From assembly GCA_014238065.1 (NCBI GenBank), contig JABABU010000001.1, positions 22,026 to 86,025 on the forward strand: 64,000 nucleotides of DNA, given 5' to 3'. A model generated the notes under the pieces. It was not told where the DNA came from and did no database searches. It saw nothing but the letters and a program-made list of their open reading frames with translations. Within the stretch, counting starts at the first letter, position 1, and every line of letters begins with the position of its first letter. This document shows, piece by piece, positions 36,855 to 44,817 of this stretch. This stretch comes from Actinomycetota bacterium (GTDB lineage Bacteria; Actinomycetota; Acidimicrobiia; Acidimicrobiales; Poriferisodalaceae). The translations under genes and the position numbers were made by a program.

Positions 36855-37496
36855 GTGATCATCGCGGTCGAAGGCATCGACGGAGCAGGCAAGCAGACCC
36901 TTGTCGAAGCGCTGACCCGTCACTTCGAAGCAGCAGACGAGATCGTCACCACTGTCGCGTTTCCGAGGTACGGGGCTGCGCCTTACGGCACAGCGATCGG
37001 TGAGGCCCTGAAGGCCGACGCCTCGGTTCTGCGCTCGTCAATCGAAGCGATGTCGGTGATGTATGCCGTCGATCGATGGCACTGGTGGAACACCCTGGAC
37101 GAGGTCTACACGGTCTGTCTCGCCGACCGTTGGAGCGCCAGCAACGCTGCCTACGGTTCCGCGAGGATGCAACTCGGCAAGCACGAACCGAACAAATTCA
37201 TCGACTGGATCGCCGACTTCGAGTTCAACACACTCCAGCTTCCCCGACCGGATCTCACGCTTCTCCTGGCCACTCGCGAACAGGTGGCGGCTTCGGCTCG
37301 ACAGTCGCGCGCACCCGAGGACGCGTATGAGGCAACGACCGGGCTGCAAGACAGCGCACTGGACACCTACGAGAGGCTCGCAGACCGCTCGTGGGGCGGC
37401 CGTTGGCTAGTGCTCGATGCGATGAATGCACAGGGCGAACGAAGAACGACAGATGACATCGCGGTCGAGGTCTTAGACGCCATCAGCCAGCCCTGA
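36855..37496 (+). CDS. tmk: Thymidylate kinase, mycobacterial type
   Basis: 213 residues. dTMP kinase on the route to dTTP. The P-loop is VEGIDGAGKQTLVEAL, the DRx-like motif is LADRWSASNAAYGSARM, and the C-terminal lid region is ARQSRAPEDAYEATTGLQDS. The GAGKQT/R loop and overall sequence match the mycobacterial branch. GTG start. Confidence 0.92.
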   Translation: MIIAVEGIDGAGKQTLVEALTRHFEAADEIVTTVAFPRYGAAPYGTAIGEALKADASVLRSSIEAMSVMYAVDRWHWWNTLDEVYTVCLADRWSASNAAYGSARMQLGKHEPNKFIDWIADFEFNTLQLPRPDLTLLLATREQVAASARQSRAPEDAYEATTGLQDSALDTYERLADRSWGGRWLVLDAMNAQGERRTTDDIAVEVLDAISQP

Positions 37497-37519
37497 CCAT
37501 CAGACCTAGAAAGGTATGC

Positions 37520-38992
37520 ATGCAGACCTACGGGAACTACATCAACGGCCACATGGTCGAGCCTGTATCGGGCGAATACCTCGACTCGGACAACCCTTAC
37601 ACCGGCGAGATCTGGGCGCAGATCGCCCGCAGCAATGTGGCCGATGTCAACGCGGCGACTGCTGCAGCCAGTGCCGCATTTCCGGCCTGGGCCTCGACGA
37701 CGCCGACCACCCGGGGCAAGCTGCTCAACAACCTCGCAGCCATCATCGAACGCGAGGCTCTTCGCCTGGGAGAGATCGAGGTTCGCGACAACGGCAAGCT
37801 CATCGCAGAGATGGCCGGCCAGACGACGGTCATGGCCGAGTGGTACCGATACTTCGGCGGTCTCGCCGACAAGGTGGAGGGCTCGGTCATCCCACTCGAC
37901 CGGGCGTCGACGCTGAACTACACCCGGTATGAGCCTCTTGGCGTTGTCGGCCTGATCACTGCCTGGAACTCTCCTCTGCTCCTGCTGGCGTGGAAGCTCG
38001 CCGCGGCACTGGCCGCCGGAAACTGTGCAGTCATCAAGCCCTCGGAGTTCACCTCGGCGTCGACGCTCGAGTTCATGCCGCTGTTCGAGGAGGCCGGCTT
38101 CCCACCCGGCGTCGTCAACGCCGTCACCGGACTCGGCAACGAGTGCGGTCAAGCCCTCGTCGACCACCCCGACATCGTCAAGTTGGCCTTCACCGGTTCC
38201 GATGCGACAGGCCAGCACATCTACCAATCGGCAGCGAAACAGCTGAAGCCGGTGACGCTCGAACTCGGCGGGAAGTCGCCGAACATCGTGTTCGAAGATG
38301 CCGACTTCGAGTCAGCCGTCATGGGCGTGATCTCTGGCATCTTCGCCGCAACAGGTCAGACGTGCATCGCGGGGTCGCGTGCGCTCGTGCAGCGCTCCAT
38401 CCACGACGCCTTCGTCGAACGGTTGACCGAGGTCGCTGGAGAAGCCACGATCGGAGACCCGATGTCGATGGACACCCACGTCGGGCCGGTCACGACGGAG
38501 CCCCAGTTTCAGAAGATCCTGCACTACATCAACGTCGCCCGCGAGGACGGTGCCACGTGTGTGATGGGCGGCGACCTCTACACCGGCCCTGGCTCGGCCG
38601 GTACCAGGTTCGTCCAACCGACTGTGTTCACGAACGTCACCAACGATATGCGCATTGCCCAGGAGGAGGTCTTCGGGCCGGTGCTCTCGGTGATCCCGTT
38701 CGACACTGAGGAAGAGGCCATCCAGATCGGCAACGACATCAACTTCGGCTTGGCCGCGGGCGTGTGGACCCAGAACATCGGTCGCGCCGTGCGGGTGTCC
38801 GACGCCCTTCGCTGTGGAACCGTGTGGGTCAATACCTACAGGGCCGTCAGCTTCAACTCGCCCTTCGGTGGCTACAAACGCAGCGGTCTCGGACGCGAGA
38901 GCGGCCAGGAAGCGATCAAGGAATACCTTCAGACCAAGTCGGTCTGGATCGCTCAGGACAGCTCGGTCGCCAACCCGTTCGTGATGCGCTGA
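37520..38992 (+). CDS. Aldehyde dehydrogenase family protein
   Basis: 490 residues. NAD(P)-dependent oxidation of an aldehyde is expected. Visible are WNSPLLLLAWKLAAALAAGN, the cofactor loop FTGSDATGQHI, the Glu in ELGGKSPNIVFED, the catalytic Cys in TGQTCIAGSR and the late EEVFGPVLSV. The substrate is unknown. ATG 37520 follows AAAGG by 6 nt. It lies 23 nt after tmk on the same strand. Confidence 0.9.
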   Translation: MQTYGNYINGHMVEPVSGEYLDSDNPYTGEIWAQIARSNVADVNAATAAASAAFPAWASTTPTTRGKLLNNLAAIIEREALRLGEIEVRDNGKLIAEMAGQTTVMAEWYRYFGGLADKVEGSVIPLDRASTLNYTRYEPLGVVGLITAWNSPLLLLAWKLAAALAAGNCAVIKPSEFTSASTLEFMPLFEEAGFPPGVVNAVTGLGNECGQALVDHPDIVKLAFTGSDATGQHIYQSAAKQLKPVTLELGGKSPNIVFEDADFESAVMGVISGIFAATGQTCIAGSRALVQRSIHDAFVERLTEVAGEATIGDPMSMDTHVGPVTTEPQFQKILHYINVAREDGATCVMGGDLYTGPGSAGTRFVQPTVFTNVTNDMRIAQEEVFGPVLSVIPFDTEEEAIQIGNDINFGLAAGVWTQNIGRAVRVSDALRCGTVWVNTYRAVSFNSPFGGYKRSGLGRESGQEAIKEYLQTKSVWIAQDSSVANPFVMR

Positions 38993-39017
38993 CCAGCGAC
39001 AAACATCTGACCCTTTG

Positions 39018-39815
39018 TCACAGGTCCTGGGCCAAGTTGCCCGCAGCGATGAGCTCGGCCACAGCTTGTTGCGGGTCCCCGGACGTGACCAACGACTCAC
39101 CGACCAGGATCGCGTCGTAACCGGCAACGGCAAGTGCAGCGGCGTCAGCGGCGCCGCGCACCCCACTCTCGCAGACGCCGACCACCCCTTCGGGGAACGC
39201 CGCAACGACCCGAACAGCACGTTCGTGATCAACCTCGAACGTGAAGAGATCTCGCTGATTCACTCCGAGCAGCGTCACTCCCGCCGCGCACGCACGTTCG
39301 ATCTCGTTCTCGTCATGTGTCTCGAACAGGATGTCGATGCCAACCGTCCTGGCGACACCGGCGAAGTGCTCGAGTTCACTCCGACCGAGCGCTGCCACGA
39401 TGAGCAGGACGCAGTCGGCGCCCATGATGCGAGCATCGAGCACATCGTGTTCGTGGACGGTGAAGTCCTTGCGGAGTGCCGGCAGCGACACAGCGCCTCG
39501 CGCTGCCTGAAGATCGGATGGCGATCCGCCAAAGTTGTCGGCGTCGGTCAACACCGACAGACACGTCGAACCGCCGGCCTCGTATTGGCCGGCGAGCGTC
39601 GCCGGGTCGAGCCCCGCGAACAGATCCCCCTTGGATGGCGATCGACGCTTCACCTCGCTGATCACCGACAGGCCTGGTCCACGCAGAGCAGATTCGAACC
39701 CCCTGACAGGCGGGGCAGCCATCGCCTGCTCAGTCAGGGCGGCCGTCGATCGAACGTCGTCGGCGGCTGCCGCACGGTGTTCGTCGATAATCCGATCGAG
39801 ATACGTCACGGCCAA
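39018..39815 (-). CDS. trpC: Indole-3-glycerol phosphate synthase
   Basis: A 265-residue TIM barrel. SVISEVKRRSPSKGDLF carries the catalytic Lys and phosphate site, VLTDADNFGG the next strand, LRKDFTVHEHDVLDARIMGA the second Lys, LGVNQRDLFTF the Asn and CESGVRGAADA the final loop. The TTG at 39815 or GTG at 39809 starts it, 4 nt after the ABM gene. It is the last gene of the trpEG unit. Confidence 0.95.
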   Translation of the reverse strand: MAVTYLDRIIDEHRAAAADDVRSTAALTEQAMAAPPVRGFESALRGPGLSVISEVKRRSPSKGDLFAGLDPATLAGQYEAGGSTCLSVLTDADNFGGSPSDLQAARGAVSLPALRKDFTVHEHDVLDARIMGADCVLLIVAALGRSELEHFAGVARTVGIDILFETHDENEIERACAAGVTLLGVNQRDLFTFEVDHERAVRVVAAFPEGVVGVCESGVRGAADAAALAVAGYDAILVGESLVTSGDPQQAVAELIAAGNLAQDL

Positions 39816-39819
39816 TGGG

Positions 39820-40128
39820 TCAGATTCCCTCCGCGGTCACGAAATTCATGAACGTGAGCTCGGCTCGACTGGCCATGAACTCGCGGATCTCTCCACCAAG
39901 AGCCTTCATGGCCTCGGAACCACCGTGGGCGGCGAGGGCTTCACCGTCGGTGTAGAGCTCGTAGAACCACAACACATTGGCGTCGTTGGCGTCCTCGTTG
40001 AGGGCGTAGACCTCGGTGCCTGGTTCGGCTGCTGCGTTTGCCATTCCGGTGCTGGCGAAGGCGTCTCGCAGCGCATCGCGCTGTCCGTCTTTGGCAGTGA
40101 TCTTCGCGATCAGGGCGACCTTGCTCAT
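39820..40128 (-). CDS. ABM-domain monooxygenase-like protein
   Basis: A 102-residue dimeric alpha-beta barrel protein: VALIAKITAKDGQRDALRDA, then GTEVYALNEDANDANVLWFY and ELYTDGEALAAHGGSEAMKA. ABM proteins range from quinol oxygenases to haem-degrading enzymes; the substrate is unclear. The start shares TAATG with the DnaJ-like gene stop, so it is translationally coupled inside the trp unit. Confidence 0.8.
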   Translation of the reverse strand: MSKVALIAKITAKDGQRDALRDAFASTGMANAAAEPGTEVYALNEDANDANVLWFYELYTDGEALAAHGGSEAMKALGGEIREFMASRAELTFMNFVTAEGI

Positions 40129-40682
40129 TACATCTCCTCGGAGTCGGATTCGTCTTCTGCCTCCGCACCAGCGGGAGCAGACTCAGCAACGCTACCCCGC
40201 TGGATCGAGGCACCCATGGCCAGGAACGGTGCCATCAGGAACGTAACGAGCGACAGCAACAGCACGATGAGCCCTCCCTGGACCACCTCGGCCACCTGCA
40301 GGACGACGCCGAGCACGAAGATGACGAGGCCGACGAGGAAGCAGATCGGCGCGAAAGTGATCACGCCCTTGGCTACACCGACGACCGGCGAGCCACTGCC
40401 CTGCTCCTCTGCGAACGAGAGATCGTCATCGGGGGCAGAAGTCCAGGCTCCGCGCTCACCCGGGTGTTGCAGCTGCCGAGCGGATGCCGCGTCGAATTCA
40501 CCACGGCGACCTGCATCGCTCAGCAGGGCCCACGCTTCGTTGATCTCTTGCATCCGTTGGTGCGAGCCGCCAGGCGCGTCTGGGTGGTGAACCCTCGCCA
40601 ACTCGACGTACGCCGACCTGATCTCGGCCTCATCGGCCAAGGCAACAACGCCGAGAACGTCATAGGGCGACCTGGTCGTCAC
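40128..40682 (-). CDS. J-domain membrane protein
   Basis: 184 residues. An N-terminal J domain (~1-65) has the essential HPD in ARVHHPDAPGGSHQRMQEIN. A polar linker follows, then two hydrophobic helices (PICFLVGLVIFVLGVVL and GLIVLLLSLVTFLMAPFL) and an acidic tail. It should recruit an Hsp70 to the membrane. It overlaps ygfZ and the ABM gene, tying it to the trp unit. Confidence 0.85.
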   Translation of the reverse strand: MTTRSPYDVLGVVALADEAEIRSAYVELARVHHPDAPGGSHQRMQEINEAWALLSDAGRRGEFDAASARQLQHPGERGAWTSAPDDDLSFAEEQGSGSPVVGVAKGVITFAPICFLVGLVIFVLGVVLQVAEVVQGGLIVLLLSLVTFLMAPFLAMGASIQRGSVAESAPAGAEAEDESDSEEM

Positions 40683-41503
40683 GCCAACGCCGCGGCGGCG
40701 CTCGATTCGCCATTGTCATCAGACCAGATCACGACCAGTTCAGCGTCTGGATCGACATCGCCCCTGACGTAGGCCATCACCATCCCCTCGATCGAACTCG
40801 TCACCGAGCCGACCTCTCTGCCGTCGGCAACGATCTTGGCGCCGACCGCAGCGAGACCTTCGACATCGAGCGCCCGGAGCATCCGGCGGTTGCCGCCACG
40901 AGAGTGAATCCGCTCGACCAACTCCTGACCGCGATAGCAGCCCTTCGTGAACGACACGGCTCGGTCGACGAGCCCCGATTCGTTCGGAATCGATCCCTCA
41001 TCGAGGTCGACGCCCACCTTCGGGAACGCGGCGGCGATGCGCAACTGTTCGTATTCATGGGAGATCATCGAGGTGGATCCGGACACCGCTGGTGACTCGC
41101 CGAGGATGTCTCGGCTACCGGCCAGCAGCCCGGGGACGACGATCGTCGCTCCCTCGATCGCGTCATCGGCCACTTCCCCAAACACGGACAGGACCGTCCA
41201 AGCCAGGCGCTCGAACTCGATCTTGGTCCGAAGTTTGAACCGCGCCAGCGAAACCGTCATCGCTTCGCCGAAGCCGTCGTCGGTGTCGAGCACGAGTTCG
41301 GAGTCTCCGAGACGAGTGATGCGAAGGAGTGCGTCGACCTTTCCCTGTGGTTGCAGAAGGAAGCTCAACCGAGACTCGCCGATCGCCATGTCGTCGACAT
41401 TTTGCGACACCTGACTGTGGATGTAGTCGACCGCCTCTTCGCCTTTTGCGAGAACAACATCCCGTGTCAACTCGAATGTGCGTGTGTAGCCGGTCACGTT
41501 CAC
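40679..41503 (-). CDS. ygfZ: Folate-binding YgfZ/GcvT-like protein
   Basis: 274 residues. The hallmark KGCYRGQE is present in FTKGCYRGQELVERIHSRGG. Such proteins support iron-sulfur cluster enzymes with tetrahydrofolate. GTG 41503 overlaps the trpEG stop by 4 nt, which fixes the start far downstream of the open frame. It overlaps the DnaJ-like gene by 4 nt. Confidence 0.88.
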   Translation of the reverse strand: MNVTGYTRTFELTRDVVLAKGEEAVDYIHSQVSQNVDDMAIGESRLSFLLQPQGKVDALLRITRLGDSELVLDTDDGFGEAMTVSLARFKLRTKIEFERLAWTVLSVFGEVADDAIEGATIVVPGLLAGSRDILGESPAVSGSTSMISHEYEQLRIAAAFPKVGVDLDEGSIPNESGLVDRAVSFTKGCYRGQELVERIHSRGGNRRMLRALDVEGLAAVGAKIVADGREVGSVTSSIEGMVMAYVRGDVDPDAELVVIWSDDNGESSAAAALA

Positions 41504-43647
41504 CTCAGGTTCTCGACGACATTCTGGATCAAACGCATTCCGACGCCCTCTTCGAGCGACATGATCGACTCGGGGTGGAACTGGACGGCAGCGATGGGCT
41601 CGTTCTTGTGCTCGACGCCCATGATCACACCATCCTCGCTCAGCGCTGTCACCTGGAGCGTTGACGGCAGGTCTTCCTTCGTGGCGAACAGCGAGTGGTA
41701 TCGACCAGCCCTGAACGTTCCTGGGAGGCCATCGAACAGCACACCCCCGAGAGCATGGATGGTCGATGGCTTGCCGTGCATCGGCGAGTCGAGCTGACCG
41801 AGTTCTCCGCCTTCGGCTTCGACGATCGACTGCAGGCCGAGACACACGCCAAACACTGGTAGGTCGAGGGCTCTGGCAGCAGCAATCGTGCTCGACACAT
41901 CGAAATCAACAGGACGACCTGGCCCTGGCGACAGCACCACGAGGTCGACGTCGAGTTCGGCCATCTCGTCGAGCGGAAAGCCGGTCCGTCTTGTGACCAC
42001 GCTCGCGCCGGTCTGACGGAAGTAGTTCGCAAGGGTGTGGACGAAGCTGTCGACGTGATCGATCAGCAGCACGCGCCGTGGCTTGGCCTCCGACTTTGGT
42101 ACCGGTGCAGGTTGCGGCCGACGCTGGCTTCGAACTGCTTCGAGGAACGCCGAAGCCTTGAGTTCGGTCTCCTTTTCTTCTTCCACCGGGTCGGAGTCCC
42201 ACAACAGCGTGGCTCCCACACGGATCTCGGCGTGGCCGTCCTTGATACGGATCGTTCTGAGGGTGAGACCCGTGTTGAGATCGCCGTCAAAGCCGATCTT
42301 GCCGATCGCTCCGCCATACCACGCTCGCGGTGACTGCTCGTAGCGCTCGAGGAACATCATCGCCCTCGTCTTCGGCGCTCCGGTGACAGTGACTGCCCAG
42401 GTGTGGCTGAGAAACGCGTCGAGCGCGTCGAAACCAGGCCGCAGACGTCCCTCCACGTGATCGACGGTGTGGATGAGCTTCGAGTAGAGCTCGATCTGAC
42501 GACGGCCGATGACCTTCACCGAGCCCGGCTCGCAGATGCGGCTCTTGTCGTTGCGATCGACGTCGGTGCACATGGTGAGTTCCGACTCGTCCTTCTCGGA
42601 GTTCAGGAGAGCGAGAATCTGCGACGCATCATCGAGCGGATCACGGCCGCGGGCAATCGTGCCGGAGATCGGGCAGGTCTCGACTCTGTCGCCCTCGACG
42701 CGTACGTACATCTCCGGCGATGCTCCAACGAGCCATTCGTCCGCCCCGAGGTTGATCATGAATCCCCACGGCGATGGGTTGAGCTCCTTCAGCGTTCTGA
42801 ACAGCTCACTCGGTGGTTCTGGGCACGGCTCGACAAATGTCTGCCCTGGCACGACCTCGAACAGGTCGCCGCGGGCGAAGTAGTCCTTGGCGACCCTCAC
42901 GGCCTGGGCGTACCCACCCTCTTCGTGATCTCGGTATGCCTCGAGCCCCAGATCGGGTTCGTATGGAACTGCTGTTCCTGTCCGGTCAAGTCCTGCGGTG
43001 GACACGCCATGCACGCTGAACTCGTAGCGAAGCAGCTGACCCATGTCGCGTTCGTGGTCGACGATCAGAATCTCGTCGGGAAGGTAGAGCACGAGGTCGC
43101 GCTGATCGTCGGACCTCATCATGCGCAGCTCGATCGGCTCGAACTGGAAGGCGAGGTCATAGCCAAACGCCCCGTACAGGCCGAGATGCTGGTCCTCGTC
43201 GCTTGCGAACAACTCCATGATCGCCCTGACCACAGAGAACGTCGAGGGCTGACGACTCCTTTCCTCTTCCTCGAATCGCCGGCTCGGACGCTCGATGCGA
43301 CATGAGACGCGGGTCGCATCGTGTTGGAGGTCTACGACACCCTCGCGCCCGCCGATCACGTCTGCGATGACCCCCATGAGCACAGAGCCACGTTCGTTCA
43401 ATGTCTCGACGACGACGATCTGCCCGCTGCTGGTCAGTGAGAGGCACGGGTTCGTGAACCCCATGTCCCATCGCTTGTATCGACCCGGGTACTCATAGCT
43501 CGACGACAACAACGCGCCGCGCTCGTGCCCGAGCCTGTCGATGAGGTCATCGACCGCAGCTTCAGCAATGACGTCGGTACTGGTGACATCGATCGCGACC
43601 CCACCTGCGGTGATGAAGTTGGTCGTGCTGTCGGTTCGGCTCGTCAT
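41500..43647 (-). CDS. trpEG: Anthranilate synthase, TrpE-TrpG fusion
   Basis: 715 residues. Residues 1-~510 form the aminase: a feedback-site-like LLSSSYEYPGRYKRWDMGF, catalytic CPISGTIARGRDPLDDA and TVTGAPKTRAMMFLERYE. Residues ~525-715 form the glutamine amidotransferase: DHVDSFVHTLANYF, nucleophile Cys in FGVCLGLQS and His-x-Glu in QFHPESIMSLE. The fused order and the YEYPGRYxRWD motif are of the rhizobial type. A leader peptide and hairpins upstream suggest attenuation. The start ATG follows GGGAG. Confidence 0.95.
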   Translation of the reverse strand: MTSRTDSTTNFITAGGVAIDVTSTDVIAEAAVDDLIDRLGHERGALLSSSYEYPGRYKRWDMGFTNPCLSLTSSGQIVVVETLNERGSVLMGVIADVIGGREGVVDLQHDATRVSCRIERPSRRFEEEERSRQPSTFSVVRAIMELFASDEDQHLGLYGAFGYDLAFQFEPIELRMMRSDDQRDLVLYLPDEILIVDHERDMGQLLRYEFSVHGVSTAGLDRTGTAVPYEPDLGLEAYRDHEEGGYAQAVRVAKDYFARGDLFEVVPGQTFVEPCPEPPSELFRTLKELNPSPWGFMINLGADEWLVGASPEMYVRVEGDRVETCPISGTIARGRDPLDDASQILALLNSEKDESELTMCTDVDRNDKSRICEPGSVKVIGRRQIELYSKLIHTVDHVEGRLRPGFDALDAFLSHTWAVTVTGAPKTRAMMFLERYEQSPRAWYGGAIGKIGFDGDLNTGLTLRTIRIKDGHAEIRVGATLLWDSDPVEEEKETELKASAFLEAVRSQRRPQPAPVPKSEAKPRRVLLIDHVDSFVHTLANYFRQTGASVVTRRTGFPLDEMAELDVDLVVLSPGPGRPVDFDVSSTIAAARALDLPVFGVCLGLQSIVEAEGGELGQLDSPMHGKPSTIHALGGVLFDGLPGTFRAGRYHSLFATKEDLPSTLQVTALSEDGVIMGVEHKNEPIAAVQFHPESIMSLEEGVGMRLIQNVVENLR

Positions 43648-43695
43648 CTCGCTCTCCCGAAGGATGTGCAGGGGCGGTGTCGTCAGAGCTCGAGC

Positions 43696-43751
43696 GCCGC
43701 CCAGTTTGGGCGGCTGCGAACGTGGATCGTCAGTAGCCGCCTATCAGGCGG
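43696..43751 (-). promoter_or_regulatory. trp attenuator: competing hairpins
   Basis: On the RNA, segment 1 CCGCC (43751-43747) pairs with segment 2 GGCGG (43741-43737). Segment 2 can instead pair over 7 bp (GGCGGCT with AGCCGCC) with segment 3 at 43715-43709. Segment 3 GCCGCCCA forms an 8-bp, 3-nt-loop hairpin with segment 4 TGGGCGGC (43703-43696). Segment 1 overlaps the last leader codons. No U-run follows 3:4, so the terminator would be atypical. Confidence 0.7.
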
Positions 43752-43776
43752 GCCACCAGCGAAGTCCTGCGTTCAT
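43744..43776 (-). CDS. trpL: trp leader peptide with tandem Trp codons
   Basis: ATG-AAC-GCA-GGA-CTT-CGC then TGG-TGG-CCC-GCC-TGA encodes MNAGLRWWPA. Two adjacent Trp codons sit just before the hairpin that can sequester segment 2, as in classic trp attenuators. The stop is 96 nt upstream of the trpEG start. It is too short for usual gene finders. Confidence 0.78.
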   Translation of the reverse strand: MNAGLRWWPA

Positions 43777-43790
43777 GTTCACAACTCTGA

Positions 43791-43820
43791 ATCGTACTGT
43801 CAGAGATACAGTCCGGTCGA
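43791..43820 (-). promoter_or_regulatory. Promoter of trpL-trpEG
   Basis: TACGAT (43791-43796) is the -10 and TCGACC (43815-43820) a 4-of-6 match to -35, with 18 bp between. Transcription would begin a few bases before the trpL ATG. The promoter lies inside the 3' end of the upstream GroES-like gene. Confidence 0.5.
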
Positions 43821-44153
43821 GTTCGATTCGACGCGCGGCGCAGCGAGGGCGTGAAGGTCACGTTCGCGAAGGATGATGAAATCCTCACCCTGCACCTCGA
43901 CCTCGAAGCGATCTTCCGGGCTGAACAGCACGCGATCCCCTTCCTGTGCCGAGCGGACGTTGGGGCCGGCTCCGACCACTTCTCCCCAGACAAGCCGCTT
44001 GCTCATCTGGGCCGTGGCGGGAATCAGGATGCCGCCCGTGCTCTTGCGGTCGCCGGCGTCTCCTGGAAGGCGGACGAGGAGCCGATCACCGAGCATCTTG
44101 ATCGGCCGTTTCTCGTCGTCGTGTTCGTCTGTGCGCTCATCAGTCTCTGACAC
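43800..44153 (-). CDS. GroES-like co-chaperonin, without GroEL neighbour
   Basis: 117 residues from GTG 44153. The GroES fold is seen in MLGDRLLVRLPG, the mobile-loop end GGILIPATA, WGEVVGAGPN, EGDRVLFSPE and EDFIILRERDLHAL. An N-terminal charged extension precedes it, and a tail (~15 residues) follows. No groEL is nearby. The start is chosen because TACCGT lies 7 nt upstream; GTG 44162 overlaps that box. It may be a specialised paralogue and not the main GroES. Confidence 0.72.
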   Translation of the reverse strand: MSETDERTDEHDDEKRPIKMLGDRLLVRLPGDAGDRKSTGGILIPATAQMSKRLVWGEVVGAGPNVRSAQEGDRVLFSPEDRFEVEVQGEDFIILRERDLHALAAPRVESNSTGLYL

Positions 44154-44160
44154 GGGGGGC

Positions 44161-44170
44161 ACGGTAGCGT
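44161..44170. promoter_or_regulatory. Divergent, overlapping -10 boxes
   Basis: ACGGTAGCGT reads as TACCGT on the reverse strand (44161-44166, 7 nt before GTG 44153) and TAGCGT on the forward strand (44165-44170, 8 nt before GTG 44179). The two boxes share the TA at 44165-44166. Confidence 0.4.
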
Positions 44171-44178
44171 CTGCGTTC

Positions 44179-44817
44179 GTGACTACAACCACTTCGCCGT
44201 CCGAGTTCTCGATCGCGTCGACCGGCGCAGAGCTCGAAGCCGAGTGGGCCAGACCCGCGGGCGCACGCGGCACGGTGGTGCTCTCGCATCCGCATCCTCA
44301 GTACGGCGGCGACATGTGGAACCCGCTCATCGATCACTTGTACCGTGAACTCTCCAACCGTGGCATCGCCGTGCTCCGATACAACTTCAGAGGCACCGGG
44401 GCGTCGACAGGTTCCTTCGATGGCGGAGCGGGCGAACGCAAGGACGCGGCCGCAGCATTTGCGGCTGCCGCCGAAGTGGTTTCCGATGGCCCCGTCATCA
44501 GCGCAGGATGGTCCTTCGGCGCCGTTATGAGCCTTGCTGCCGACCATGGAGCACTTCGCGGCTGGGTCGGCATCGCTACACCCATGACGATGGGCGACCC
44601 GTCAACGATGACAGCTGCGCTCGACGAGAGACCGAAGCTTCTCCTGGTGCCGGAGTTCGACCAGTTCACGACTCCAGAAGCCGCAACAATGGCCACCGCT
44701 TCCTGGGCCAACACGACGATCGAGACGTTGAACGGCACCGACCACTCGGTCTCAGGTAGAGCCAACGACGTCGTCGACGCAGTTCAGACGATGGTCGAAT
44801 CCTTTTTGCCCCAGTAA
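44179..44817 (+). CDS. Alpha/beta hydrolase
   Basis: 212 residues. Serine hydrolase fold: VVLSHPHPQYGGDMWNPL (oxyanion region), RYNFRGTGAS, nucleophile in SAGWSFGAVMSL, an acid in LLVPEFDQFT and His in GTDHSVSG. The HPHPxYGGDM start is shared with small bacterial dienelactone-hydrolase-like esterases. GTG 44179 is preferred by the family N-terminus. Its 3' end overlaps the convergent acyl-CoA synthetase by 34 nt. Confidence 0.8.
   Translation: MTTTTSPSEFSIASTGAELEAEWARPAGARGTVVLSHPHPQYGGDMWNPLIDHLYRELSNRGIAVLRYNFRGTGASTGSFDGGAGERKDAAAAFAAAAEVVSDGPVISAGWSFGAVMSLAADHGALRGWVGIATPMTMGDPSTMTAALDERPKLLLVPEFDQFTTPEAATMATASWANTTIETLNGTDHSVSGRANDVVDAVQTMVESFLPQ

Noticed and set aside
44784..44817. 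34-nt convergent overlap as a sign of sequencing error
   Set aside because: Both C-termini look complete for their families, and other convergent pairs here also overlap or nearly touch.
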